This document shows positions 1-5,743 of a DNA stretch of 13,663 nucleotides, one piece after another. A program made the translations under genes and the position numbers. The notes below the pieces were generated by a model that was not told the DNA's origin, did no database searches, and saw nothing but the letters and a program-made list of their open reading frames with translations. Source of the stretch: JAQGMO01 sp050954505. Its GTDB lineage: Bacteria; Pseudomonadota; Gammaproteobacteria; Burkholderiales; Burkholderiaceae_D. Location of the stretch: assembly GCA_050954505.1 (NCBI GenBank), contig JBPBPY010000282.1, positions 1 to 13,663 on the forward strand. Reading direction: 5' to 3'. Position 1 is the first letter of the stretch, and each line of letters begins with the position of its first letter.

Positions 1-27
1 AATCGGGAAATCGGAAAGTGCGCTCAT
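1..27 (-). CDS. Start of a minus-strand gene cut by the left edge
   Basis: An ATG at 27-25 on the minus strand is preceded by AAAGGA (37-32), a strong Shine-Dalgarno sequence. The frame stays open to the window edge and reads MSALSDFPI. The gene would be divergent from the dehydrogenase at 264. Nine residues do not identify a family. From memory the peptide is reminiscent of the N-terminus of some glutathione S-transferase-like proteins, but this is only a guess. The ribosome binding site is the real evidence that a gene starts here. Confidence 0.55.
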
Positions 28-263
28 GATGTCCTTTCGTGATGGAGGTGGCAGGCCGGCGCGGCGGCAAATTGCGCGCGCAGTGGCGAAACGACTTTGA
101 TTGTACGAAATTTTGACTGCCGGTTCCTTCAACATTGTGCTTGGCCGGCAAGCAGCGTCGGACCAGGTCGCCATGTCCCGGTATGTTTTCCTGTGCGTCG
201 CTGGCTGCAGCGCGGTCACGGATGCGCTACCATCTGTTTTCCATTTTGCAATGAAATCTCTCC

Positions 264-1214
264 ATGCGCCCTGCTCTCCTGATCCTGGTACCGATGGCCG
301 ACAGCGGCCTGGCCACCCTGTCCGACGCCTTCGACATCGTCCACGCACCGACCCAGGGAAGGCTGGAACAGGCATTGTCCGCACATGGCCAGTTCATTCG
401 CCTGGTGCTCACCAATGGCGCGCGCGGGATCGACGCGGCAACGATGGCACGTTTGCCTGCGCTGGAGATGATCGGCGCCCTCGGTGTGGGCTATGAAAAC
501 ATTGCGCTCGATGCGGCGCGCGCGCGCGGCATCAAGCTCAGCAATGGTGCCGGCACCAATGACGATTGCGTTGCCGACCATGCACTGGCGCTGCTGCTCG
601 CCGTGGTACGCCAGATACCCAGGCTTGACCGCCTCACGCGCGACGGCATCTGGCGCGATGCCTTGTCCTACCTGCCCAATTTTTCCGGCAAAAAGCTTGG
701 CATCCTGGGACTGGGCAGCATCGGGCGCAAGGTGGCCAAGCGCGGCGCCGGCTTTGACCTGGAGATCGGCTATCACAACCGGCGTCCGCTGGCCGATTCG
801 CCGTATCCTTACTTCGACTCCCTGATTGGCCTGGCCAGCTGGGCTGACTATCTGCTGGTGGCCACGCCGGGCGGCGCCGGCACGCACCATCTCGTCGATG
901 CCGGCGTCATCGAGGCACTCGGTGCACAAGGTTATCTGGTCAATGTGGCGCGCGGCAGCGTGGTCGATACCACCGCCCTGGCCGATGCACTGGAACGCGG
1001 CGCACTGGGAGGGGCGGGCCTGGATGTCTATGAAAGCGAGCCCAAGCCGCCGGCCAGGCTGATCGATTCCGAGCGCGTGGTGCTCACGCCGCATGTGGCC
1101 GGCTGGTCACCACAGGCAATGGCGGCATCGGTGGGCCTGTTTGTCGCCAATGCAAGGCGGCATCTGGCCGGTGAAGACTTGCTGACACCGATTCCTGCTG
1201 CGGCCGTGGGCTGA
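264..1214 (+). CDS. D-isomer-specific 2-hydroxyacid dehydrogenase (glyoxylate/hydroxypyruvate reductase-like)
   Basis: A 316-residue cytosolic NAD(P)H-dependent reductase of 2-keto acids, of normal length for the family. The Rossmann loop GLGSIG lies at 149-154. The family's catalytic Arg is R230 in NVARGS, the Glu lies in DVYESEP (E259, with E257 nearby), and the catalytic His is H277 in LTPHVAG. After the second Rossmann strand comes HNRR (171-174). Basic residues at this place usually go with NADPH rather than NADH, so a glyoxylate/hydroxypyruvate reductase role is favoured; the substrate is inferred. The start at 264 is the only in-frame ATG after a stop at 252-254, and the ribosome binding site is weak. 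It is the only sizeable plus-strand gene here. It converges on the molybdoenzyme gene, with 54 bases between the two stops. Confidence 0.9.
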   Translation: MRPALLILVPMADSGLATLSDAFDIVHAPTQGRLEQALSAHGQFIRLVLTNGARGIDAATMARLPALEMIGALGVGYENIALDAARARGIKLSNGAGTNDDCVADHALALLLAVVRQIPRLDRLTRDGIWRDALSYLPNFSGKKLGILGLGSIGRKVAKRGAGFDLEIGYHNRRPLADSPYPYFDSLIGLASWADYLLVATPGGAGTHHLVDAGVIEALGAQGYLVNVARGSVVDTTALADALERGALGGAGLDVYESEPKPPARLIDSERVVLTPHVAGWSPQAMAASVGLFVANARRHLAGEDLLTPIPAAAVG

Positions 1215-1252
1215 CCGATCAATGACAAGCGCGATCGGATGGGCGGGAAAGC

Positions 1253-1280
1253 GGCGGCAAACCCGTTTTCAACTGCCGCC
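1253..1280. other. Small inverted repeat at the convergent gene ends
   Basis: GGCGGCA (1253-1259) and TGCCGCC (1274-1280) are perfect complements around a 14-base loop that holds the stop codon of the minus-strand oxidoreductase. It lies where two convergent genes end and could help terminate either, but no T-run follows on either strand. Weak evidence. Confidence 0.25.
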
Positions 1281-2045
1281 GAACCAGTTGTACCCCATGT
1301 CTTCCCAATAACCGCCCGAATAGGTATTCGAGACGAAGATGGCCTGGATGTGTTTTGGATTCTTGTAGCCCAGCTTGGTGGGCATGCGCAGCTTCATTGG
1401 ATAACCATACTTCGGCGGCAAGGTCTTGCCGTCATAGGTCAAGGCCATGATGGTTTGCGGATGCAGTGCGGTAGCCATGTCGATGCTGGTGTAGTAATCG
1501 TCGGCGCATTTGAAACCGACATATTTCGCCGTGGTGTCGGCACCGACGCGGCGCAGGAAGTCGGCAAACGGTACCCCGCCCCACTTGCCGATCGCACTCC
1601 AGCCCTCGACGCAGATATGGCGCGTCACCTGGTCGACTTGCGCCATGGCCTGGAGCTGTTCCAGGCGCCAGGGCTTGCGGTCGGCAATCAGGCCGCTCAG
1701 TTCCAGGCGCCAACTGGCGCCGTCGACCACCCGCACATTCCTTTCCGGGTAGTAGGCGTTGAAGGGAAACGGCCGGGTGATCATCGAATCCGGATAGGTC
1801 GGGGCCAGCTGCCGGGGATCGAACAGCGCCAGCTGCACCTTGTCGTTCCAGCGCGAGATGGTCTTCAAGCCGGCGTCGATGCTGCGGTTGCTGCTGATAT
1901 CGCATCCCGTCAGCAAGGACAGTCCGCCCAGCGTCAGCGTGCGCTGCAGGAAAGCGCGGCGCGACGGCTCAGGCACGCGCCTGATGGCGTCGGCCAGCAT
2001 GGCTGCGCCTTCGGCTGCGGCGACGATACGGGTTTTGTCGACCAT
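1269..2045 (-). CDS. Tat-exported, lipobox-bearing molybdopterin oxidoreductase (sulfite oxidase/YedY-like)
   Basis: A 258-residue protein. The start at 2045 follows AAGGAAGAAT, a good ribosome binding site, 26 bases after the stop of the cytochrome gene, so the two are probably one transcript. The N-terminus has a twin-arginine motif SRRAFLQ (28-34), a hydrophobic stretch and LLTGC (44-48), a lipobox. It should therefore be folded with its cofactor in the cytoplasm, exported by Tat and anchored by a lipid at C48. The catalytic domain shows HICVEGWS (143-150), where C145 matches the invariant molybdenum-ligating Cys of the family, and ends in a Trp/Gly-rich tail (GGYWEDMGYNWFGG). The fold is recognisable; the substrate is not. 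E. coli MsrP, which repairs methionine sulfoxide, is a relative, but its partner is MsrQ, whereas the neighbour here is a b561-type cytochrome. Confidence 0.85.
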   Translation of the reverse strand: MVDKTRIVAAAEGAAMLADAIRRVPEPSRRAFLQRTLTLGGLSLLTGCDISSNRSIDAGLKTISRWNDKVQLALFDPRQLAPTYPDSMITRPFPFNAYYPERNVRVVDGASWRLELSGLIADRKPWRLEQLQAMAQVDQVTRHICVEGWSAIGKWGGVPFADFLRRVGADTTAKYVGFKCADDYYTSIDMATALHPQTIMALTYDGKTLPPKYGYPMKLRMPTKLGYKNPKHIQAIFVSNTYSGGYWEDMGYNWFGGS

Positions 2046-2071
2046 ATTCTTCCTTGCTCCGTTCCGGTTGC

Positions 2072-2671
2072 TCAACGACCGCGCACCATCGCCACCAGCG
2101 TGCGCGGCACCAGTGCCACCATCGCCAGGTGCACTGCCACAAATCCGACCAGCCCGGCCATGGCGAGAAAATGAATCCAACGCGCCACTTCATACCCGCC
2201 CAGCAGGTCGCGCAACAGGGCGAACTGCACCGACTTCCACAACACCAGGCCGGAGAGCACCAGCACGATGGTGTCGAGCATGACGAACACGTAGGCCAGC
2301 CGTTGCACAGCGTTGTAGTGGCGCGCATCGGCATGCGAGAGCCGGCCCTTGAACGCAGCGCGCATGTCGCTGGCAAAGGCGTGCATGCTGATCGGAAAAA
2401 ACTGCCGGCGCAGGCGTCCACTGGCGATATTGATTCCCAGGTAGAACAGGCCGTTGAAGAACAGCAGCCACATGGCCGCGAAGTGCCACAGCAAGGCGCC
2501 ACCCAGCCAGCCGCCCAGCGTGGCGGCAGGCGGAAACCGGAAGGCAAAGATCGGCGAGGCATTGTAGATGCCCCAGCCGCTGCCCACCAGCATCAGCACG
2601 GCCAGCGCATTGAGCCAGTGGCACAGGCGCAGCCAAAGGGGATGAATGGGAGATTGCACAGGATGATCCAT
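2072..2671 (-). CDS. Cytochrome b561-type di-heme membrane protein, partner of the molybdoenzyme
   Basis: A 199-residue integral membrane protein with four clear hydrophobic segments. Four histidines in or beside them suit bis-His ligation of two b hemes: H18 (LCHWLN), H63 (LWHFAA), H167 (WIHFLA) and H181 (AVHLAM). This matches the bacterial cytochrome b561 / Ni-Fe hydrogenase b-subunit family. It most likely passes electrons between the quinone pool and the lipid-anchored molybdoenzyme encoded 26 bases downstream; the direction of flow cannot be read from sequence. The start at 2671 (MDHPVQ) is chosen because the family begins just before the first His helix; the open frame runs further upstream, but that part looks non-coding. 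The ribosome binding site is weak. Confidence 0.85.
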   Translation of the reverse strand: MDHPVQSPIHPLWLRLCHWLNALAVLMLVGSGWGIYNASPIFAFRFPPAATLGGWLGGALLWHFAAMWLLFFNGLFYLGINIASGRLRRQFFPISMHAFASDMRAAFKGRLSHADARHYNAVQRLAYVFVMLDTIVLVLSGLVLWKSVQFALLRDLLGGYEVARWIHFLAMAGLVGFVAVHLAMVALVPRTLVAMVRGR

Positions 2672-2859
2672 GGTGTCTTCGCGGGACGCGCTGCATTGGG
2701 CAAGGCCGGGCCGATCGGCATTTGCTGCCCTGGCGTGGTGCTGACCACGACAAGGCTTGCATGCGACGGTACCAATGCTGCCGATCTTAACGCGTTGGCG
2801 CCTGCGCAAGGTTCAAGGATTCGTGATAACTGGGAAGCGGACCGTTTCCGGTCCCCCTC

Positions 2860-2909
2860 CCGGGCCGGCCCTGGCTGCTGTGTCGACTTGCAGCCAGGGC
2901 CTGGCCCGG
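2860..2909 (-). other. GC-rich stem-loop just after the PEP-CTERM gene
   Basis: Arms at 2860-2878 and 2890-2909 pair over 19 bases with a single bulged base and an 11-base loop. The stem begins nine bases after the PEP-CTERM stop codon on the minus strand. The downstream side is G-rich rather than T-rich, so it is not a textbook intrinsic terminator. It may protect the 3' end of the transcript or aid termination. The rest of 2672-2917, upstream of the cytochrome gene, has no convincing promoter and only small palindromes (for example 2734-2749). Confidence 0.5.
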
Positions 2910-2917
2910 ACAAAAAC

Positions 2918-3466
2918 TCAGAGCGTTGCCGGGCGACGGCGGCGCACCAGCGCCATGCCTGCAAGCATTGGCAGCATCAGCAAGGCGGTGGCCGGTTCCG
3001 GAACGGCAACGACCAGCGATGTGGCGCCGCCGCTGATTGCCGTCTCGTCGACGCCGGCATTGTCAAGGTCGTTATTGAACTGGAAGGTGTCATCCAGCAC
3101 ATAGGCAAAGGTGCCACCGGCATTCGACAGTGGTGCTGCAAACGTCAGCGTCAGATAGCGGCTGAAATCCGCAGCGATGAAGGTCAGCGCATTCCCCGGC
3201 TGTCCCGGATTCTCGGCAAACGCAATCGAACCCTGGAAATTGTCGCTGTAGGTATAGGCAGGCAGATTGCCTTCCGTAATATTGATCAGGTAATTGTTCA
3301 GTGCACCCGTATCGACGTCGAATGTGAAGACGCCGGTTGCGATACTGCCGGCGTCGAATGCCGTGTCATACAGTGAGTAGGTGACCGGGGTGGCCAACGC
3401 AGGCGTCAAGGCGCCGAACAGGATCGAACCGGCAACAAGAATGCGAGCGAAGAAAGACATTTTCAT
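2918..3466 (-). CDS. PEP-CTERM domain surface protein, 182 residues
   Basis: A secreted protein whose C-terminus is the exosortase sorting signal: VPEPAT (155-160), a hydrophobic helix (about 160-174) and RRRR (175-178). The N-terminus is a normal signal peptide (basic start, hydrophobic core, ALA at 24-26). The middle is rich in Asn, Asp, Thr and aromatic residues, has no Cys, and looks like a beta-rich extracellular domain without a recognisable fold. Such proteins are processed by exosortase and associated with exopolysaccharide or biofilm matrix in Gram-negatives; no exosortase gene lies in this window. The start at 3466 follows AGGATCTCC; an ATG six bases further in (3460) is possible. 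It appears monocistronic, with its own candidate sigma-54 promoter upstream and a hairpin after the stop. Confidence 0.88.
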   Translation of the reverse strand: MKMSFFARILVAGSILFGALTPALATPVTYSLYDTAFDAGSIATGVFTFDVDTGALNNYLINITEGNLPAYTYSDNFQGSIAFAENPGQPGNALTFIAADFSRYLTLTFAAPLSNAGGTFAYVLDDTFQFNNDLDNAGVDETAISGGATSLVVAVPEPATALLMLPMLAGMALVRRRRPATL

Positions 3467-3524
3467 GGAGATCCTGGGTTGATAGGTTGAATGGTGTGCC
3501 TGCTGTTGCGCACAATTCACTTTA

Positions 3525-3540
3525 AGCAAATTCCATACCC
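3525..3540 (-). promoter_or_regulatory. Candidate sigma-54 (RpoN) promoter of the PEP-CTERM gene
   Basis: On the minus strand the sequence is GGGTATGGAATTTGCT. A GG at 3539-3538 and a GC at 3527-3526 are separated by exactly ten bases, as in -24/-12 promoters, and the -12 half is a perfect TTGCT. The -24 half is imperfect (GGGTATG against TGGCACG). Transcription would start near 3514, giving a leader of about 48 bases. Some PEP-CTERM genes are known to depend on RpoN with the PrsK/PrsR two-component system, which fits. The match is by eye, without a scored matrix. Confidence 0.5.
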
Positions 3541-3601
3541 ATCGGAATCCATGATGAAAAACAGGGAGTTAGCTGCACCTGCGCTGAATGCATTAAGTAA
3601 C

Positions 3602-3618
3602 TGTCAATTAATCCGACA
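3602..3618. promoter_or_regulatory. Palindrome TGTC-N9-GACA upstream of the sigma-54 site
   Basis: A short palindrome with an AT-rich centre lies about 63 bases upstream of the candidate -24 element. Sigma-54 promoters need an upstream activator site, and this is where one might sit. Short palindromes of this size also occur by chance, so the role is inferred from position only. The remainder of 3467-3798 holds no gene. Confidence 0.25.
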
Positions 3619-3730
3619 AGCCGGCTTTTCAGGGCCGCTGCGGCCAGACAAGCGTCTGCTGCAGCGCCGGCACTATCACCGCAAGCCGCACGGCCGAGGA
3701 TTTACGGCGTCTGGATGTGCGGCAGCAGCC

Positions 3731-3769
3731 GGCAGCGGCCGGTGTCATGCCGTTACACTGGCCGCTGCC
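3731..3769 (-). terminator. Strong 15-bp stem-loop after btuD
   Basis: Arms at 3731-3745 and 3755-3769 form a 15-pair stem with one G-U/A-C type position and a 9-base loop. It begins 29 bases after the btuD stop codon and so marks the end of the btuBCD operon. There is no U-run after the stem, so it is a terminator-like or RNA-stabilising hairpin rather than a proven intrinsic terminator. Confidence 0.5.
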
Positions 3770-3798
3770 AAGCCGTTGCACCGGCGCCGAAACGACCC

Positions 3799-4650
3799 TC
3801 AACAGGCAATGAACGCCGGCAGGCCATCCACGCTCGTGACCGAAAAGCGGCAGCCAAATGCCTGCTCCAGCACCAGCTTGTCGAGCACTTCATCGACCGG
3901 CCCGGCCCAGTGGCAGGTGCTTGCCAGCACCAGCACATGGGTGGCAAAACGTGCGGCAAGATTGATGTCGTGGCAGGTCATGACCACGCCATGGCCTTGA
4001 CTGTGCTGGCGCAGCAGCCGCATCAAGGCCAGCTGCCGGGCCACATCCTGGTGCGCTGTAGGTTCGTCGAGCAGCAGCAGTGCCGGCGCCTGCGCCAGCA
4101 GTGTGGCCAGTGCCACACGCTGGCGTTCGCCCCCCGACAATTGCAGCACATCGTCGTCGGCGTTGTGCGCCAGATCGACCTGCTCGAGTGCGCGCATGGC
4201 CGCTTCGCGGTCGGCATGGCTGTCCCAGGCGCCGCCAAGCCGATGCGGTGTCCGGCCCACCAGAACGGTGTCAATCACACGACTCGAAAACGCATCGGCC
4301 TGCGCCTGCGGCATCAATCCACGCAGTCGGGCCAGTTGCGACGGCCGGTACGATGCCAGCGGCAAAGCGTCGATGCTTACCTGACCCGATGCCGGCGCAC
4401 GCAGTCCGGCCAGCACCTGCAGCAGTGTCGATTTGCCGACGCCGTTTTGACCGAGGACGCACCAGAGCTGCCCGCGTTCGACCTGCCAGTCAAGTGCTTC
4501 GATCAACCGGCGCGCGCCCAGTTCGATGTCAAGGTCTTGCATGGCCAGCACCCGGCCCGGCCCGGCGCTGGCCGTTGGCAGGACCGGCGCCGGTGCCACA
4601 CTCTGGGCAGAGTGTGGCAAGTTCGGCAAACTCGGCAAGTTCGGAATCAT
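3799..4650 (-). CDS. btuD: Vitamin B12 ABC transporter ATP-binding protein BtuD
   Basis: A 283-residue ABC ATPase that powers cobalamin import through the BtuC permease. Walker A GQNGVGKST is at 67-75, the Q-loop Gln near 115, the signature LSGGERQR at 171-178, Walker B LLLLDEP at 191-197 and the switch His H227 in TCHDIN. The ATG at 4650 overlaps the btuC stop as ATGA, suggesting translational coupling, and there is no separate ribosome binding site. The first 36 residues are an extra Pro/Leu-rich stretch (LPSLPNLP) ahead of the usual domain start; M37 at 4542 is an alternative start. The family is shared with iron-siderophore and heme importers, but the operon follows a cobalamin riboswitch, which fixes the substrate with good confidence. 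Confidence 0.88.
   Translation of the reverse strand: MIPNLPSLPNLPHSAQSVAPAPVLPTASAGPGRVLAMQDLDIELGARRLIEALDWQVERGQLWCVLGQNGVGKSTLLQVLAGLRAPASGQVSIDALPLASYRPSQLARLRGLMPQAQADAFSSRVIDTVLVGRTPHRLGGAWDSHADREAAMRALEQVDLAHNADDDVLQLSGGERQRVALATLLAQAPALLLLDEPTAHQDVARQLALMRLLRQHSQGHGVVMTCHDINLAARFATHVLVLASTCHWAGPVDEVLDKLVLEQAFGCRFSVTSVDGLPAFIAC
4594..4619 (-). other. Perfect 11-bp hairpin in the 5' coding region of btuD
   Basis: TGCCACACTCT (4594-4604) and AGAGTGTGGCA (4609-4619) are perfect complements around a 4-base loop. It lies 31-56 bases into the btuD reading frame, inside the odd N-terminal extension. It could lower btuD translation relative to btuC, or mark the true gene boundary if btuD starts at 4542. 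No U-run follows. Confidence 0.5.
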
Positions 4651-5714
4651 GCGCGGCTGCGGGCCAGCAGGAACAGGAACACCGGCACGCCGAACAGTGC
4701 CGTGATGACACCGACAGGCAGCTGCAAGGGCGCTGCCGCCGTACGTGCCGCCAGGTCGGCCAGGGTCAGCACCAGGCCGCCGCCCAGAACCGAGGCCGGC
4801 AGCAACAAACGCTGGTCATTGCCTATCAACAGCCGCAGCCCATGTGGTACCACCAGGCCGATAAAGCCGATGGTACCGGCAACCGAGACCGCGGCAGCCG
4901 TCGCAAGCGAGGCTACTAGCAGCGTTACGGCACGCAGGCGCACCACCGGCACACCGAGCAAGAACGCTGCCTGGTCGCCATGAGCCAGCACATTCAGGCG
5001 CGGTGCCGCGTGCATCGCCCAGATGCTTGCACAAGCCAGCACCAGCCAGGCTGCGGTATAGGAAAAATCATTGTCAAGGTCGCCCATGAGCCAGAACACC
5101 ATGCTGCGCAAGCGCGCGTCGGGTGCCAGGCTGAGCATCAGCGTGAGCAAGGCGCCAAAACCGGAAGCGATCATGGCGCCCATCAAAATCAGCCGGGTAC
5201 CCGACGCAATGCCGGCCGATGTCGAAGAAAGCTGCACCAGCGACCCGCGTGCCAAGGCAAACAGCATGACGATGGACACCAACGCACCACACAGTGCGCC
5301 GATCTGCATGCCGAATTGGCCCAGCAGCGCCGGAACAACGGCGGCCAGCGGGAACGCAGAGGAAAAAAGTGCAGAGAAGGAAACAGCCGCTGTCGCCGGC
5401 ACGAGAATGCCCACGGCGCTGGCGGGCGCCAGCAGGGAAACCGCCATGGCGCCGGCTGCCGCCCCGCCCGAGATACCAAGTACATACGGGTCGGCCAGCG
5501 GATTGCGCAGCAGTACCTGCATCAATGCGCCAGCCAGGGCCAACAAGCCACCGACGGCATAGGCGCAGGCAACCCGCGGAAAACGCAGCATCCAGATCAT
5601 CGGCTCGGACGCCGGGCTGGCCAGGCATCCGCTGCTGCCACAGGCGACAGCAATGGCGCACGCCAGCAATCCCAGGATAGCCAGGCTACCGAGGATGACC
5701 AGCGCGCGCCGCAT
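4647..5714 (-). CDS. btuC: Vitamin B12 ABC transporter permease BtuC (FecCD family)
   Basis: A 355-residue inner-membrane permease with about ten hydrophobic helices, slightly longer than E. coli BtuC. Family motifs are clear: LRFPRVACAYAVGG (43-56), LMQVLLRNPLADPYVLGI (64-81), TIGFIGLVVPHGLRLLIG (281-298) and the C-terminal LPVGVITALFGVPVFLFLL (332-350). GFIGLVVPH belongs to the cytoplasmic region that contacts the ATPase. The start at 5714 has GAAGAG about nine bases upstream and lies 29 bases after btuB; the stop overlaps btuD by four bases. With btuB and btuD it makes a B12 uptake operon. The periplasmic binding protein BtuF is not in the window and must be encoded elsewhere or replaced. 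Confidence 0.9.
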   Translation of the reverse strand: MRRALVILGSLAILGLLACAIAVACGSSGCLASPASEPMIWMLRFPRVACAYAVGGLLALAGALMQVLLRNPLADPYVLGISGGAAAGAMAVSLLAPASAVGILVPATAAVSFSALFSSAFPLAAVVPALLGQFGMQIGALCGALVSIVMLFALARGSLVQLSSTSAGIASGTRLILMGAMIASGFGALLTLMLSLAPDARLRSMVFWLMGDLDNDFSYTAAWLVLACASIWAMHAAPRLNVLAHGDQAAFLLGVPVVRLRAVTLLVASLATAAAVSVAGTIGFIGLVVPHGLRLLIGNDQRLLLPASVLGGGLVLTLADLAARTAAAPLQLPVGVITALFGVPVFLFLLARSRA

Positions 5715-5743
5715 CAGGCAAGACTCTTCATGTCAGGACCGCT

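Noticed and set aside
100..105. TACAAT on the minus strand as a -10 box for the left-edge gene
   Set aside because: No acceptable -35 sequence at 16-18 bases; reported neither as a promoter nor as evidence for the gene.
121..263. TTGACT near 113 as the -35 of a promoter for the dehydrogenase
   Set aside because: The hexamer at the right spacing (TGTGCT) matches the -10 consensus at only three positions.
216..1094. A 292-codon minus-strand open frame opposite the dehydrogenase
   Set aside because: The plus-strand frame has the Rossmann motif and catalytic Arg, Glu and His in the correct order; the antisense frame has no recognisable feature.
2054..3376. A 440-codon plus-strand open frame across the cytochrome and PEP-CTERM genes
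   Set aside because: It spans two genes on the other strand that have recognisable motifs, is low-complexity in character, and lacks a ribosome binding site.
3715..4983. A 422-codon plus-strand open frame opposite btuD and btuC
   Set aside because: Shadow of real ABC transporter genes: rich in Arg/Gln/His, with no domain.
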